Source of the DNA: Clostridia bacterium
GTDB lineage: Bacteria; Bacillota; Clostridia; Oscillospirales; Acutalibacteraceae
Length of the DNA stretch: 64,000 nucleotides
Direction of reading: 5' to 3'
NCBI GenBank assembly: GCA_017465085.1
Contig: JAFTWW010000001.1
Location: forward strand, 33,061 to 97,060
Numbering within the stretch: position 1 is the stretch's first letter; every line of letters begins with the position of its first letter. Below the pieces are notes generated by a model. It searched no databases. It worked only from the letters and a program-made list of their open reading frames with translations, and had not been told where the DNA came from. The position numbers and the translations under genes were made by a program. Shown here piece by piece: positions 9,108 to 16,559 of the stretch.

Positions 9108-10895
9108 GTGCAACTTGATAGAATGAACGGCGTTAAGCGTACCCACTACTGCGGAACGCTTACCAAAGAAAATATAGGTGAAAAGATAACCGTTTGCGGT
9201 TGGGTTCAAAGGCAGAGAGATCTTGGCGGTCTTATATTCGTTGACCTTCGCGACCGCTCGGGCATAATTCAGCTCGCCTTTGATGATAACACCGAAAAGG
9301 CTGTTTTTGATAAGGCAGGCCTGCTTAAGAGCGAATATGTAGCTATGGCTACGGGTATTGTTCGTATGCGTTCTTCCATTAACCCTGATATACCCACAGG
9401 CGAAATCGAGGTTGAGGTAACCGAGCTTAAAATTTTAGGTGAATCACAGACTCCTCCCTTCGAAATCCTTACCAACACTACGGCAAATGAGGAGCTTCGC
9501 CTTAAATATCGCTATCTTGACTTAAGACGCGCAAATCTTCAGAATAATATTATGATGCGCCACCGTATTACCAAGATAACAAGGGATTATTTTGATGAAA
9601 ACGGCTTCCTTGAAATAGAGACTCCTACCCTCATTAAATCCACCCCCGAGGGAGCAAGGGATTATCTCGTTCCCTCCCGTATTCATAAGGGCAGCTTCTT
9701 TGCCCTTCCCCAATCCCCCCAGATGTATAAGCAGATTCTTATGCTTTCAGGCTTTGACCGTTATATGCAGCTTGCACGTTGCTATCGCGATGAGGACCTT
9801 AGAGCCGACCGTCAGCCCGAGTTTACTCAGGTTGACCTTGAAATGTCCTTTGTGGAGCGTGAGGATGTTTTTGCAATTGCAGAGGGCTATATGAAGCGCC
9901 TTTTCAAAGAGGTGCTTGATGTGGATATTCCTCTTCCCCTGCCCCGCCTTACCTACACGCAGGCTATGAACGATTACGGCTCCGATAAGCCCGATACCCG
10001 CTTTGATATGAAGATAAAGGATATTTCCGATATCGTAGAAAACTGCGGCTTCGGTGTTTTTGCAGATACGGTTAAATCGGGCGGAACGGTCAGAGCTATA
10101 AATGCAAAGGCTGCCGCCGAGGTTTATACAAGAAAAGAAATTGATAAGCTCACCGAGGAGGCCAAGGGCATCGGCGCTAAGGGACTTGCCTTTATCCGTT
10201 GGGTTGAGGATGCTCCCGCCTGCTCCTTTGCTAAGTTTATGACCGAGGATGAGATGGCGGCAATTTACGAGAGAACAGGCGCCGAAAAGGGCGATGTTAT
10301 CCTTATTGTTGCCGACCGTAAAAAGACCGTTTTATCGGTGCTTGGCGCCCTTCGTCTTACAGTGGCTAAGCGCCTTAATATTATCCCCGAGCAGTATAAT
10401 TTCTTGTGGATTACCGAATTCCCCTTCTTCGAATATAACGAGGAGACGGGTGGATGGGATGCTATGCATCACCCCTTTACCTCTCCCCTTGATGAGTGTA
10501 TTCCTTATCTTGATAGCGAGCCCGAAAAGGTATTTGCCAATGCCTACGATTTAGTCCTTAACGGTATTGAGCTTTCAAGCGGCTCCATCCGTATAACCGA
10601 CCCTGACCTTCAGAAGAGAATGTTTACCGCCCTTGGCCTTAGTGATGAAGAGGCAGAGCAGAAATTCGGCTTCTTAACGGGCGCATTTAAGTATGGCGCT
10701 CCCCCTCACGGCGGTATGGGTATAGGTCTTGATAGACTTTGTATGCTTATGACGGGCTCTGAGTCGCTTCGCGATGTTGTAGCCTTCCCCAAGGTTGCAA
10801 ACTCCTCCGAGCTTATGTCGGGCGCTCCCGCCGAGGTAGATAGCAAACAGTTAGATGACCTCGCTATTGCCGTTATGGAGAAAAAGGAAGATTAG
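9108..10895 (+). CDS. aspS: Aspartyl-tRNA synthetase, bacterial type
   Basis: Class II synthetase for tRNA-Asp (possibly also tRNA-Asn), 595 aa. It has an N-terminal OB-fold anticodon-binding domain (VCGWVQRQRDLGGLIFVDLRD), the class II core (RYRDEDLRADRQPEFTQ motif 2; GIGLDRLCML motif 3) and the bacterial GAD insertion at about 290-410. The start is GTG 9108: GAGGTG lies 8 bases upstream, and the next ATG is five codons in with no better ribosome site. A strong terminator follows 7 bases after the stop. Confidence 0.97.
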   Translation: MQLDRMNGVKRTHYCGTLTKENIGEKITVCGWVQRQRDLGGLIFVDLRDRSGIIQLAFDDNTEKAVFDKAGLLKSEYVAMATGIVRMRSSINPDIPTGEIEVEVTELKILGESQTPPFEILTNTTANEELRLKYRYLDLRRANLQNNIMMRHRITKITRDYFDENGFLEIETPTLIKSTPEGARDYLVPSRIHKGSFFALPQSPQMYKQILMLSGFDRYMQLARCYRDEDLRADRQPEFTQVDLEMSFVEREDVFAIAEGYMKRLFKEVLDVDIPLPLPRLTYTQAMNDYGSDKPDTRFDMKIKDISDIVENCGFGVFADTVKSGGTVRAINAKAAAEVYTRKEIDKLTEEAKGIGAKGLAFIRWVEDAPACSFAKFMTEDEMAAIYERTGAEKGDVILIVADRKKTVLSVLGALRLTVAKRLNIIPEQYNFLWITEFPFFEYNEETGGWDAMHHPFTSPLDECIPYLDSEPEKVFANAYDLVLNGIELSSGSIRITDPDLQKRMFTALGLSDEEAEQKFGFLTGAFKYGAPPHGGMGIGLDRLCMLMTGSESLRDVVAFPKVANSSELMSGAPAEVDSKQLDDLAIAVMEKKED

Positions 10896-10902
10896 AATTA
10901 TC

Positions 10903-10930
10903 GAGCCAACCGAAAAGGTTGGCTCTTTTT
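10903..10930 (+). terminator. Rho-independent terminator of hisS-aspS
   Basis: GAGCCAACC / GGTTGGCTC stem (9 bp) with a GAAAA-type loop, followed by TTTTTCTTT, 7 bases after the aspS stop. Confidence 0.9.
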
Positions 10931-11002
10931 CTTTAATTTCAACTAAAAAACGGTTGCTTCTACCTTGCAAAAGGTGCAAAATCACGAATTTTGAAAATTG
11001 TG

Positions 11003-11030
11003 TTGATTTTTGTAGAATATGTGATATAAT
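11003..11030 (+). promoter_or_regulatory. Promoter of the glycine riboswitch/symporter unit
   Basis: TTGATT (11003-11008), 16-base spacer, TATAAT (11025-11030); transcription would start about 20-25 bases before the first aptamer. Confidence 0.7.
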
Positions 11031-11060
11031 ACAGTCTATAAAAAGTTAATATTTCTAAAT

Positions 11061-11222
11061 GAAGTTTGCAGGAAAAGCTATGCTACCGAAGGAGTAACAC
11101 TCTCAGGTTTCCGTAAGGATGAGGACTGCATGCGGATAGAACTTTGGAGAAGCCTGATTAAATTCAGGTGCCGAAGGGGCAAATCGCGAAGGCGTTAATC
11201 TCTCAGGCAAAAGGACAAAGAT
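11061..11222 (+). promoter_or_regulatory. Tandem glycine riboswitch
   Basis: Two glycine aptamers in series. The first (about 11061-11131) has CTACCGAAGGAGTAAC, then CTCTCAGG and GAGGACTGCA. The second (about 11133-11222) has the hallmark GTGCCGAAGGGGCAAA, ATCTCTCAGGCAAAAGGAC. These are the conserved cores of the gcvT-type glycine riboswitch. A terminator-like hairpin at 11252-11295 follows, before the symporter ribosome site, so ligand binding probably controls read-through. Clostridial glycine riboswitches upstream of AgcS transporters are common; the direction of control (on or off) cannot be told by eye. Confidence 0.93.
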
Positions 11223-11251
11223 TATATTTCCTTTATTTATATTGGATGTTT

Positions 11252-11295
11252 TGTCTTTTTGTCGGATTGCGGTTTCGCAGTCCGATTTTCTTTTA
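11252..11295 (+). terminator. Expression-platform terminator of the glycine riboswitch
   Basis: CGGATTGC / GCAGTCCG stem (one G-T pair) followed by ATTTTCTTTT, located between the second aptamer and the symporter start. Confidence 0.7.
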
Positions 11296-11323
11296 TATTA
11301 TTTTTTTGAGGAGATGTCAAAAA

Positions 11324-12874
11324 ATGATTCTTGACAGGATTGCCGAAATCAACGGCAGTATCAACGGTGTTGTATGGGGCGCCTTCGGTCTGTTCCTCCT
11401 TATAGGCACAGGCATTATCACCACCCTTTGCACTAAGGTTTTTCAGGTTTCCCGCCTTGGACTTTGGTGGAAGAACACTATTGGAAGCTTATTCAAAAAG
11501 GATGTTATCAGTCACTGCAAGGAAAAGGGTGTTATTTCTCCCTTTCAGGCTCTTTGCACCGCTCTTGCCGCAACGGTAGGAACAGGTAACATAGCAGGTG
11601 TTGCCGCCGCTATCTGCGTGGGCGGCGCAGGCGCTGTTTTCTGGATGTGGGTTGCAGCCTTTTTCGGTATGATGACCAACTATTCCGAAAATGTTTTAGG
11701 TATTTATTTCCGCCGCAAAAACTCTAATGATGAGTGGTCGGGCGGCGCTATGTATTACCTGCAGGATGGCCTTGGCGGTAAAAAGAACTGCAAGTGGCTA
11801 GGCAAGGCTTTAGCTGTTTTATTCTGTATCTTTGCAATGCTCGCCTCCTTTGGTATAGGCAGTATGGGTCAGGTTAATAAAATCGTTGCCAATGTTTCTG
11901 CCGCTTTCGATATCAAAGCTCTTTCCTCTATTGAGGTATTTGAGGGTATTTCCCTCTACAATGTTATTATCGGCGTTGTTATAATGATTCTTACCGCCGT
12001 TATCACCCTTGGCGGCGTTAAGAGAATTGCCAATGTAGCAGAGAAGATAGTTCCCTTTATGGTTATACTTTATGTTGTGGGAAGCCTTGTAATTATCGGT
12101 GTTCACTATGATGCTATTCTCCCCGCCTTTAAGGCAATATTTGTTAACGCCTTTAAGCCCGAAGCCTTTGTCGGCGGCGGTCTTGGCGGTGTTATAATCG
12201 CTATGACCAACGGCTTTAAGCGTGGCGTTTTCTCCAACGAAGCAGGCCTTGGCTCCTCGGTTATGGTGCACTCCAACTCCAGCGTAAAGGAACCTGTTAA
12301 GCAGGGTATGTGGGGTATCTTTGAAGTGTTTGCCGATACTATGGTTGTTTGCACTATGACCGCTTTGGTAGTGCTTACCTCAGGCGGTCTTAACGGCGGC
12401 GTATTCAATGCCGCTACGGGTGAAATCGCCGCAGGCTATACCGATGCAACTCTTGTTGGCGGCGCCTTTAACCAGATATTCCCTTGGGGCAATATCGGTC
12501 AGAGATTCGTAGCCATCGCTATGTTCCTCTTTGCCTTTACCACCGTTCTAGGCTGGTCACACTACGGCTCAAAGGCTTGGGAATACCTCTTTGGCGCAAA
12601 GACGACCATTGTTTTCAGAATTATCCATGTATGCACCATTATCTTCGGTGCAGTACTTACCTCTTCTCTTGCGTGGGATATTTCGGATACCTTCAACGGC
12701 CTTATGATGATCCCCAACCTTATCGGCGTTCTCGTTCTGGTACCCCTTGTAATGAAGATTACAAAGAATTATATTGACCGTAGAATTAAGGGCAAGGATG
12801 TGGAGCCCGAAATCTCCTATGATGCGGCTACACAGGCAGAACACGCCGCCGCTATTAAAAACGGTGAAGAATAA
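11324..12874 (+). CDS. Sodium:alanine/glycine symporter (AgcS family)
   Basis: Integral membrane Na+-coupled importer of alanine or glycine, 516 aa, about 10-11 transmembrane segments. Family marks include ATVGTGNIAGVAAAI, GAGAVFWMWVAAFFGM, GVFSNEAGLGSSVMVHSNS and FTTVLGWSHYGSKAWEYL. The open frame extends upstream to 11168, but that stretch is riboswitch RNA. The real start is ATG 11324, preceded by GAGGAGA. Being under a glycine riboswitch points to glycine as a substrate. A strong terminator follows. Confidence 0.94.
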   Translation: MILDRIAEINGSINGVVWGAFGLFLLIGTGIITTLCTKVFQVSRLGLWWKNTIGSLFKKDVISHCKEKGVISPFQALCTALAATVGTGNIAGVAAAICVGGAGAVFWMWVAAFFGMMTNYSENVLGIYFRRKNSNDEWSGGAMYYLQDGLGGKKNCKWLGKALAVLFCIFAMLASFGIGSMGQVNKIVANVSAAFDIKALSSIEVFEGISLYNVIIGVVIMILTAVITLGGVKRIANVAEKIVPFMVILYVVGSLVIIGVHYDAILPAFKAIFVNAFKPEAFVGGGLGGVIIAMTNGFKRGVFSNEAGLGSSVMVHSNSSVKEPVKQGMWGIFEVFADTMVVCTMTALVVLTSGGLNGGVFNAATGEIAAGYTDATLVGGAFNQIFPWGNIGQRFVAIAMFLFAFTTVLGWSHYGSKAWEYLFGAKTTIVFRIIHVCTIIFGAVLTSSLAWDISDTFNGLMMIPNLIGVLVLVPLVMKITKNYIDRRIKGKDVEPEISYDAATQAEHAAAIKNGEE

Positions 12875-12908
12875 TTATTAAGTCTCTCTAAGAGAACCTC
12901 TCTTTTTT

Positions 12909-12948
12909 GCCCGAGTCGTTATTTTCAAAACGGCTCGGGCGGTTTTTA
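12909..12948 (+). terminator. Rho-independent terminator after the symporter
   Basis: GCCCGAGTCGTT ... AACGGCTCGGGC stem with an ATTTTCAA loop, followed by GGTTTTTATT. Confidence 0.9.
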
Positions 12949-12977
12949 TTGACAAATAATGTCAGGGGTGGTATAAT
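12949..12977 (+). promoter_or_regulatory. Consensus sigma-A promoter for the AbrB-like gene
   Basis: TTGACA (12949-12954), exact 17-base spacer, TATAAT (12972-12977). Its -35 overlaps the tail of the upstream terminator. It reads into the AbrB-ltaE-ilvE genes. Confidence 0.9.
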
Positions 12978-12998
12978 TCCTAAAAAGGAGTTGTTAGG

Positions 12999-13283
12999 AT
13001 GAAAACAACAGGTGTAGTACGCCCCGTAGACCGTATGGGAAGAGTAGTTATTCCTATGGAAATCCGCCGTCAGCTTAATATTAAAAATAATGTGGATTCG
13101 GTTGAAATATATATGGAAAACGATTCCATAATCCTAAAAAAATATCAGCCCGCCTGTATTTTTTGCGAGGAAATTTTAGATGTTATTGAGTATAATAACC
13201 ATTATGTATGCCCCGAGTGCATAAAAAAGATGGTGGCTATAAAGGAAGAAAGCGAAGAAATGGGCGAGGCAGATTATGAGTAA
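12999..13283 (+). CDS. AbrB/SpoVT-type transition-state regulator with C-terminal cysteine motif
   Basis: 94-aa DNA-binding protein. Residues 1-50 are a swapped-hairpin AbrB domain (GVVRPVDRMGRVVIPMEIRRQL), close to Bacillus AbrB in length and wording. The rest differs: CIFC near residue 54 and CPEC near 72 form a CxxC-(14-16)-CxxC pair that looks like a small zinc ribbon in place of AbrB's C-terminal multimerisation domain. It has a perfect sigma-A promoter, and its 3' end overlaps the threonine aldolase start by 8 bases. Confidence 0.88.
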   Translation: MKTTGVVRPVDRMGRVVIPMEIRRQLNIKNNVDSVEIYMENDSIILKKYQPACIFCEEILDVIEYNNHYVCPECIKKMVAIKEESEEMGEADYE

Positions 13284-14310
13284 TAAATTATCATTTCAAA
13301 GCGATTATATCGCAGGCGCTCACCCCGATGTGATTCGGGCCCTTTGCGAAAATAACCTTGAAGCCGCCTCTGGCTACGGCACCGATAGATTTTGCCTTAG
13401 CGCCGAGGAGAAAATCAAGGCGGCCTGCGGCAAAGATAACGCCAAGGTTTATTTTCTTGTAGGCGGTACGCAGGCAAACGCCGTGGTTATATCCTCTATG
13501 CTTAAAAAATATGAGGGCGTTATCTCGGCAAAAACAGGCCATATTCATGCCCATGAGGCAGGTGCTGTTGAGCACACAGGCCATAAGGTTTTAGAGCTTC
13601 CGCAGACTCTCGGCAAGATAAACGCAACCGATCTTAAAAATTTAATAGCCACATTTTATCAGGATGAAAACTGTGAGCATATGGTTTTTCCCGGTATGGT
13701 TTATATCTCTCACCCCACCGAATACGGCACCCTTTATTCAAAGGAAGAGCTTGAAAACATTTCGGCGGTTTGCCGCGAATACAATATTCCCCTGTTCCTT
13801 GATGGCGCAAGGCTTGGCTACGGTCTTATGAGCTACGATACCGATGTAACGCTAAAGGATATCGCAACACTTTGCGATGTTTTCTATATCGGCGGCACCA
13901 AAATGGGCGCCCTTTGCGGCGAGGCGGTGGTGTTCACTAGAAACAACACCCCCGACCATTTTGTAAACCTTATTAAGAAAAACGGAGCCTTACTTGCTAA
14001 GGGCAGACTTTTAGGTATTCAGTTTGATGCCTTGTTTACCGATGACCTATATTTCAAAATCGGTCGTCACGCTATTGATATGGCAGAAAAACTGAAGGCT
14101 CTTTTTAAGGAGAAGGGCTACCGCTTCTTTATAGAAACCCCCACCAATCAGCAGTTTATTATTCTTGAAAATTCCAAAATGGAAAAATTAAAAGAGAAGG
14201 TAAATTTCGGTTTTTGGGAAAAATATGATGAGGAGCATACCGTTGTTCGTTTTGCAACAGGCTTTTCCACCACCGAAAGCGATATAGAAGAACTTTCTAA
14301 AATTATATAA
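13276..14310 (+). CDS. ltaE: Low-specificity L-threonine aldolase (PLP)
   Basis: Fold-type I PLP enzyme cleaving L-threonine/allo-threonine to glycine and acetaldehyde, 344 aa. Visible: LSFQSDYIAGAHPDV at the N-terminus, VGGTQANAVV, HEAGAVEHTGHKV, the cofactor aspartate in LDGARLGYGL, and the Schiff-base lysine in GGTKMGALCGEAV. The ATG lies inside the end of the AbrB gene, so the two are coupled. A glycine-producing enzyme directly downstream of a glycine-responsive transporter unit suggests linked glycine metabolism. Confidence 0.92.
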   Translation: MSNKLSFQSDYIAGAHPDVIRALCENNLEAASGYGTDRFCLSAEEKIKAACGKDNAKVYFLVGGTQANAVVISSMLKKYEGVISAKTGHIHAHEAGAVEHTGHKVLELPQTLGKINATDLKNLIATFYQDENCEHMVFPGMVYISHPTEYGTLYSKEELENISAVCREYNIPLFLDGARLGYGLMSYDTDVTLKDIATLCDVFYIGGTKMGALCGEAVVFTRNNTPDHFVNLIKKNGALLAKGRLLGIQFDALFTDDLYFKIGRHAIDMAEKLKALFKEKGYRFFIETPTNQQFIILENSKMEKLKEKVNFGFWEKYDEEHTVVRFATGFSTTESDIEELSKII

Positions 14311-14332
14311 TCTTAACACGGAGATGTTATTT

Positions 14333-15409
14333 ATGAAATATGAAATCAAAATCACTAAAACCGAGCGCCCCAACGAGCGCCCACAGGATGAAAGCAAATT
14401 AGGCTTCGGCAAAATCTTTACCGACCATATGTTTCTTATGGATTACAGTGAAGATAAGGGTTGGCACGATGCAAGAATAGTACCCTTTGGCCCTATGCCT
14501 ACCCACCCTGCCTCCACAGTTTTCCATTACGGCGCAGAGGTTTTCGAGGGGCTTAAGGCTTATCGCAATAAAGAAGGCGGTATTCAGCTTTTCAGACCCG
14601 AGGAGAATGTTAAGCGCCTTAACAATTCTGCCGCAAGGCTTTGTCTTCCCACCCTTGATGAAGAAGGCACTCTGGATATAATCAAAACCTTGGTTGAGCT
14701 TGAAAAGGATTGGGTACCGAAGAGTGAAGGTACATCCCTTTATATCCGTCCCTTCATTTACGGCAATGACCCACATCTTGGCGTTCACGCCGTAAAGAAT
14801 GCTGTGTTTGCAGTAATCTGCTCACCCGTTGGCGCTTATTATGCAGAGGGACTCAATCCCGTTAAGATCGCCATTGAATCCAAGGATGTAAGAGCGGTTC
14901 GCGGTGGCACGGGAGAGGCCAAGTGCGGCGGTAACTATGCGGCAAGCCTTCGAGCAGGCCAGAAAGCAGAAGAGAACGGATATACTCAGGTGCTCTGGCT
15001 TGATGGCGTTGAGAGGAAATACATCGAAGAGGTAGGCGCCATGAACGTTATGTTCAAGATAAATGGCAAGGTAATCACCCCCGCCCTTACAGGCTCTGTA
15101 CTTCCCGGTATCACCAGAAAATCCTGCGTAGAGCTTCTTAAGAGCTGGGGCTATGAGGTTGAGGAAAGGCTCTTCTCGGTAACCGAGCTTTTCGAGGCCG
15201 CCAAAAACGGCACCTTAGAGGAGGCTTGGGGCACGGGCACAGCCGCAGTTGTTTCCCCCATCGGTCATCTCTTCTATGAGGGCAAGGAATATACCGTTTG
15301 CAACAATCAGATAGGCGAGCTTACCCAAAAGCTCTACGATAACCTTACGGGTATCCAGTGGGGCAAGGCAGAGGATAAGTTCGGTTGGATAAATAAAGTT
15401 TGCGATTAA
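14333..15409 (+). CDS. ilvE: Branched-chain amino acid aminotransferase
   Basis: PLP class IV transaminase for Leu/Ile/Val, 358 aa. Visible: GAEVFEGLKAYR, SLYIRPF, the lysine-bearing motif LDGVERKYIEEVGAMN and the C-terminal GTGTAAVVSPIG. I use ATG 14333, not the in-frame ATG 14324, because CGGAG ends at 14323, directly against 14324 but 9 bases before 14333. It lies 22 bases after the aldolase and ends in a bidirectional terminator. Confidence 0.95.
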   Translation: MKYEIKITKTERPNERPQDESKLGFGKIFTDHMFLMDYSEDKGWHDARIVPFGPMPTHPASTVFHYGAEVFEGLKAYRNKEGGIQLFRPEENVKRLNNSAARLCLPTLDEEGTLDIIKTLVELEKDWVPKSEGTSLYIRPFIYGNDPHLGVHAVKNAVFAVICSPVGAYYAEGLNPVKIAIESKDVRAVRGGTGEAKCGGNYAASLRAGQKAEENGYTQVLWLDGVERKYIEEVGAMNVMFKINGKVITPALTGSVLPGITRKSCVELLKSWGYEVEERLFSVTELFEAAKNGTLEEAWGTGTAAVVSPIGHLFYEGKEYTVCNNQIGELTQKLYDNLTGIQWGKAEDKFGWINKVCD

Positions 15410-15414
15410 ACAAA

Positions 15415-15447
15415 AGGCTTAACGGAAAACCGTTAAGCCTTTTTTAT
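15415..15447. terminator. Bidirectional terminator between ilvE and the phage/glycosidase operon
   Basis: AAGGCTTAACGG / CCGTTAAGCCTT stem with an AAAA loop, flanked by A-run and T-run, placed between convergent genes and serving both strands. Confidence 0.9.
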
Positions 15448-16547
15448 TTTATATAAGAATATGAAAAGTAGCAATGGCCGTGGATGGATGCATCCTCCTT
15501 GCAGATTTGCTCCTGCCTTGCGATAATTTCTTCACCTAATACCCACTCGGTAGCATCGGGTAGCGCTTCGGTGCCGATTTTATAATTCGCAAGGCCTATA
15601 AGAATTTTCGCCTCGCTTTTGCCTAAATACTTTTTCCATTTTTCAAGAAGATTATCAAAGCAAAAATTTTGGTCGGGGTAATTAAATCCGAAATAAAGCT
15701 GAGGTATAACCCAATCCACACAGCCGCTTTCTGCCCAGAGAGCAATATCAGCATAGAATTTTTCATAGTTTTTATCTATATCTGCGGCGGGTGAAACGCT
15801 GAAAATGATATCCTTATTTATGAACTTAACCGCAGTATAGGCTCCGCTTATAAGGGCATTCACATTACCCCTGCGCCATTCCTCGATATTTAAGGGCGTT
15901 GGGGTGGCGGCGGTGTAGGTCTCGTAATCAGCTTTATCCGCTTCTCCGCAGTTTTCGGGGTAAAAATAATCATCAAAGTGGATGCCATCCACCGCGTAAT
16001 TATTAAGAATTTCCCTGATTCCTTCGAGGGTTAAAAGCCGTGCTTCGTAGGAGGCGGGATTGAGATATATCCCGCTCTCGCAAATTAAAACATTATTTCC
16101 CTTACCCTCGCTTATCCACTTATAAGCGGGGCTTTCTTTATTAAGAGCTTCTATATTGTTATCGCTTGTACGGACTCGGTAGGGGTTTATCCAGGCGTGA
16201 AGCCTTATCCCCTGGCCGTGCGCCGCCTGTACCATAAATTCGAGGGCATCAAAGTCTATATTCTGAGCGGCGGTTGCCTTGGGGAAAAGCCCCGAATTAT
16301 AATAGGCATCGCAAAATGCCCTTGTGTGAACAAATATATCGGTAATACCCTTTTCCTTGCAGGTATTCACCGCTTCGGAAAACTGAACCTTAAAATCGCC
16401 CGATAGCATATTATTAAGCTCGCTGTATGTAATCCATAATCCCGTGTGATACTCATCATTATCCTTAATTCTCTGCTCCTTGGTTTCACCAAAGCAACCG
16501 CAGAGGGTTAAAATTAAAATAAGGCACAGGGCAATGGCTTTTTTCAT
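15444..16547 (-). CDS. Lipoprotein, GHL10 (DUF187) glycosyl hydrolase-like
   Basis: 367-aa surface protein with a lipoprotein signal (hydrophobic residues 5-16, lipobox LCGC, lipidated Cys18). The rest is a TIM-barrel of the glycosyl hydrolase-like 10 type: LHAWINPYRVRT, VDGIHFDDYFYP and DWVIPQLYFGF are family landmarks. The substrate is probably a cell-surface or dietary glycan but is not known. It starts only 12 bases after the last phage-type gene, with an AGAGGA ribosome site, so it reads as the final gene of that operon rather than as an independent unit. Confidence 0.82.
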   Translation of the reverse strand: MKKAIALCLILILTLCGCFGETKEQRIKDNDEYHTGLWITYSELNNMLSGDFKVQFSEAVNTCKEKGITDIFVHTRAFCDAYYNSGLFPKATAAQNIDFDALEFMVQAAHGQGIRLHAWINPYRVRTSDNNIEALNKESPAYKWISEGKGNNVLICESGIYLNPASYEARLLTLEGIREILNNYAVDGIHFDDYFYPENCGEADKADYETYTAATPTPLNIEEWRRGNVNALISGAYTAVKFINKDIIFSVSPAADIDKNYEKFYADIALWAESGCVDWVIPQLYFGFNYPDQNFCFDNLLEKWKKYLGKSEAKILIGLANYKIGTEALPDATEWVLGEEIIARQEQICKEDASIHGHCYFSYSYIK

Positions 16548-16559
16548 ACAGATTCCTCT

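Noticed and set aside
11168-11323. N-terminal 52-residue extension of the symporter frame
   Set aside because: The stretch is glycine riboswitch and terminator; the ribosome site GAGGAGA points to ATG 11324.
11819-12408. Minus-strand frames of 150 and 100 aa inside the symporter gene
   Set aside because: Overlap each other and a well-conserved transporter; no start signals.
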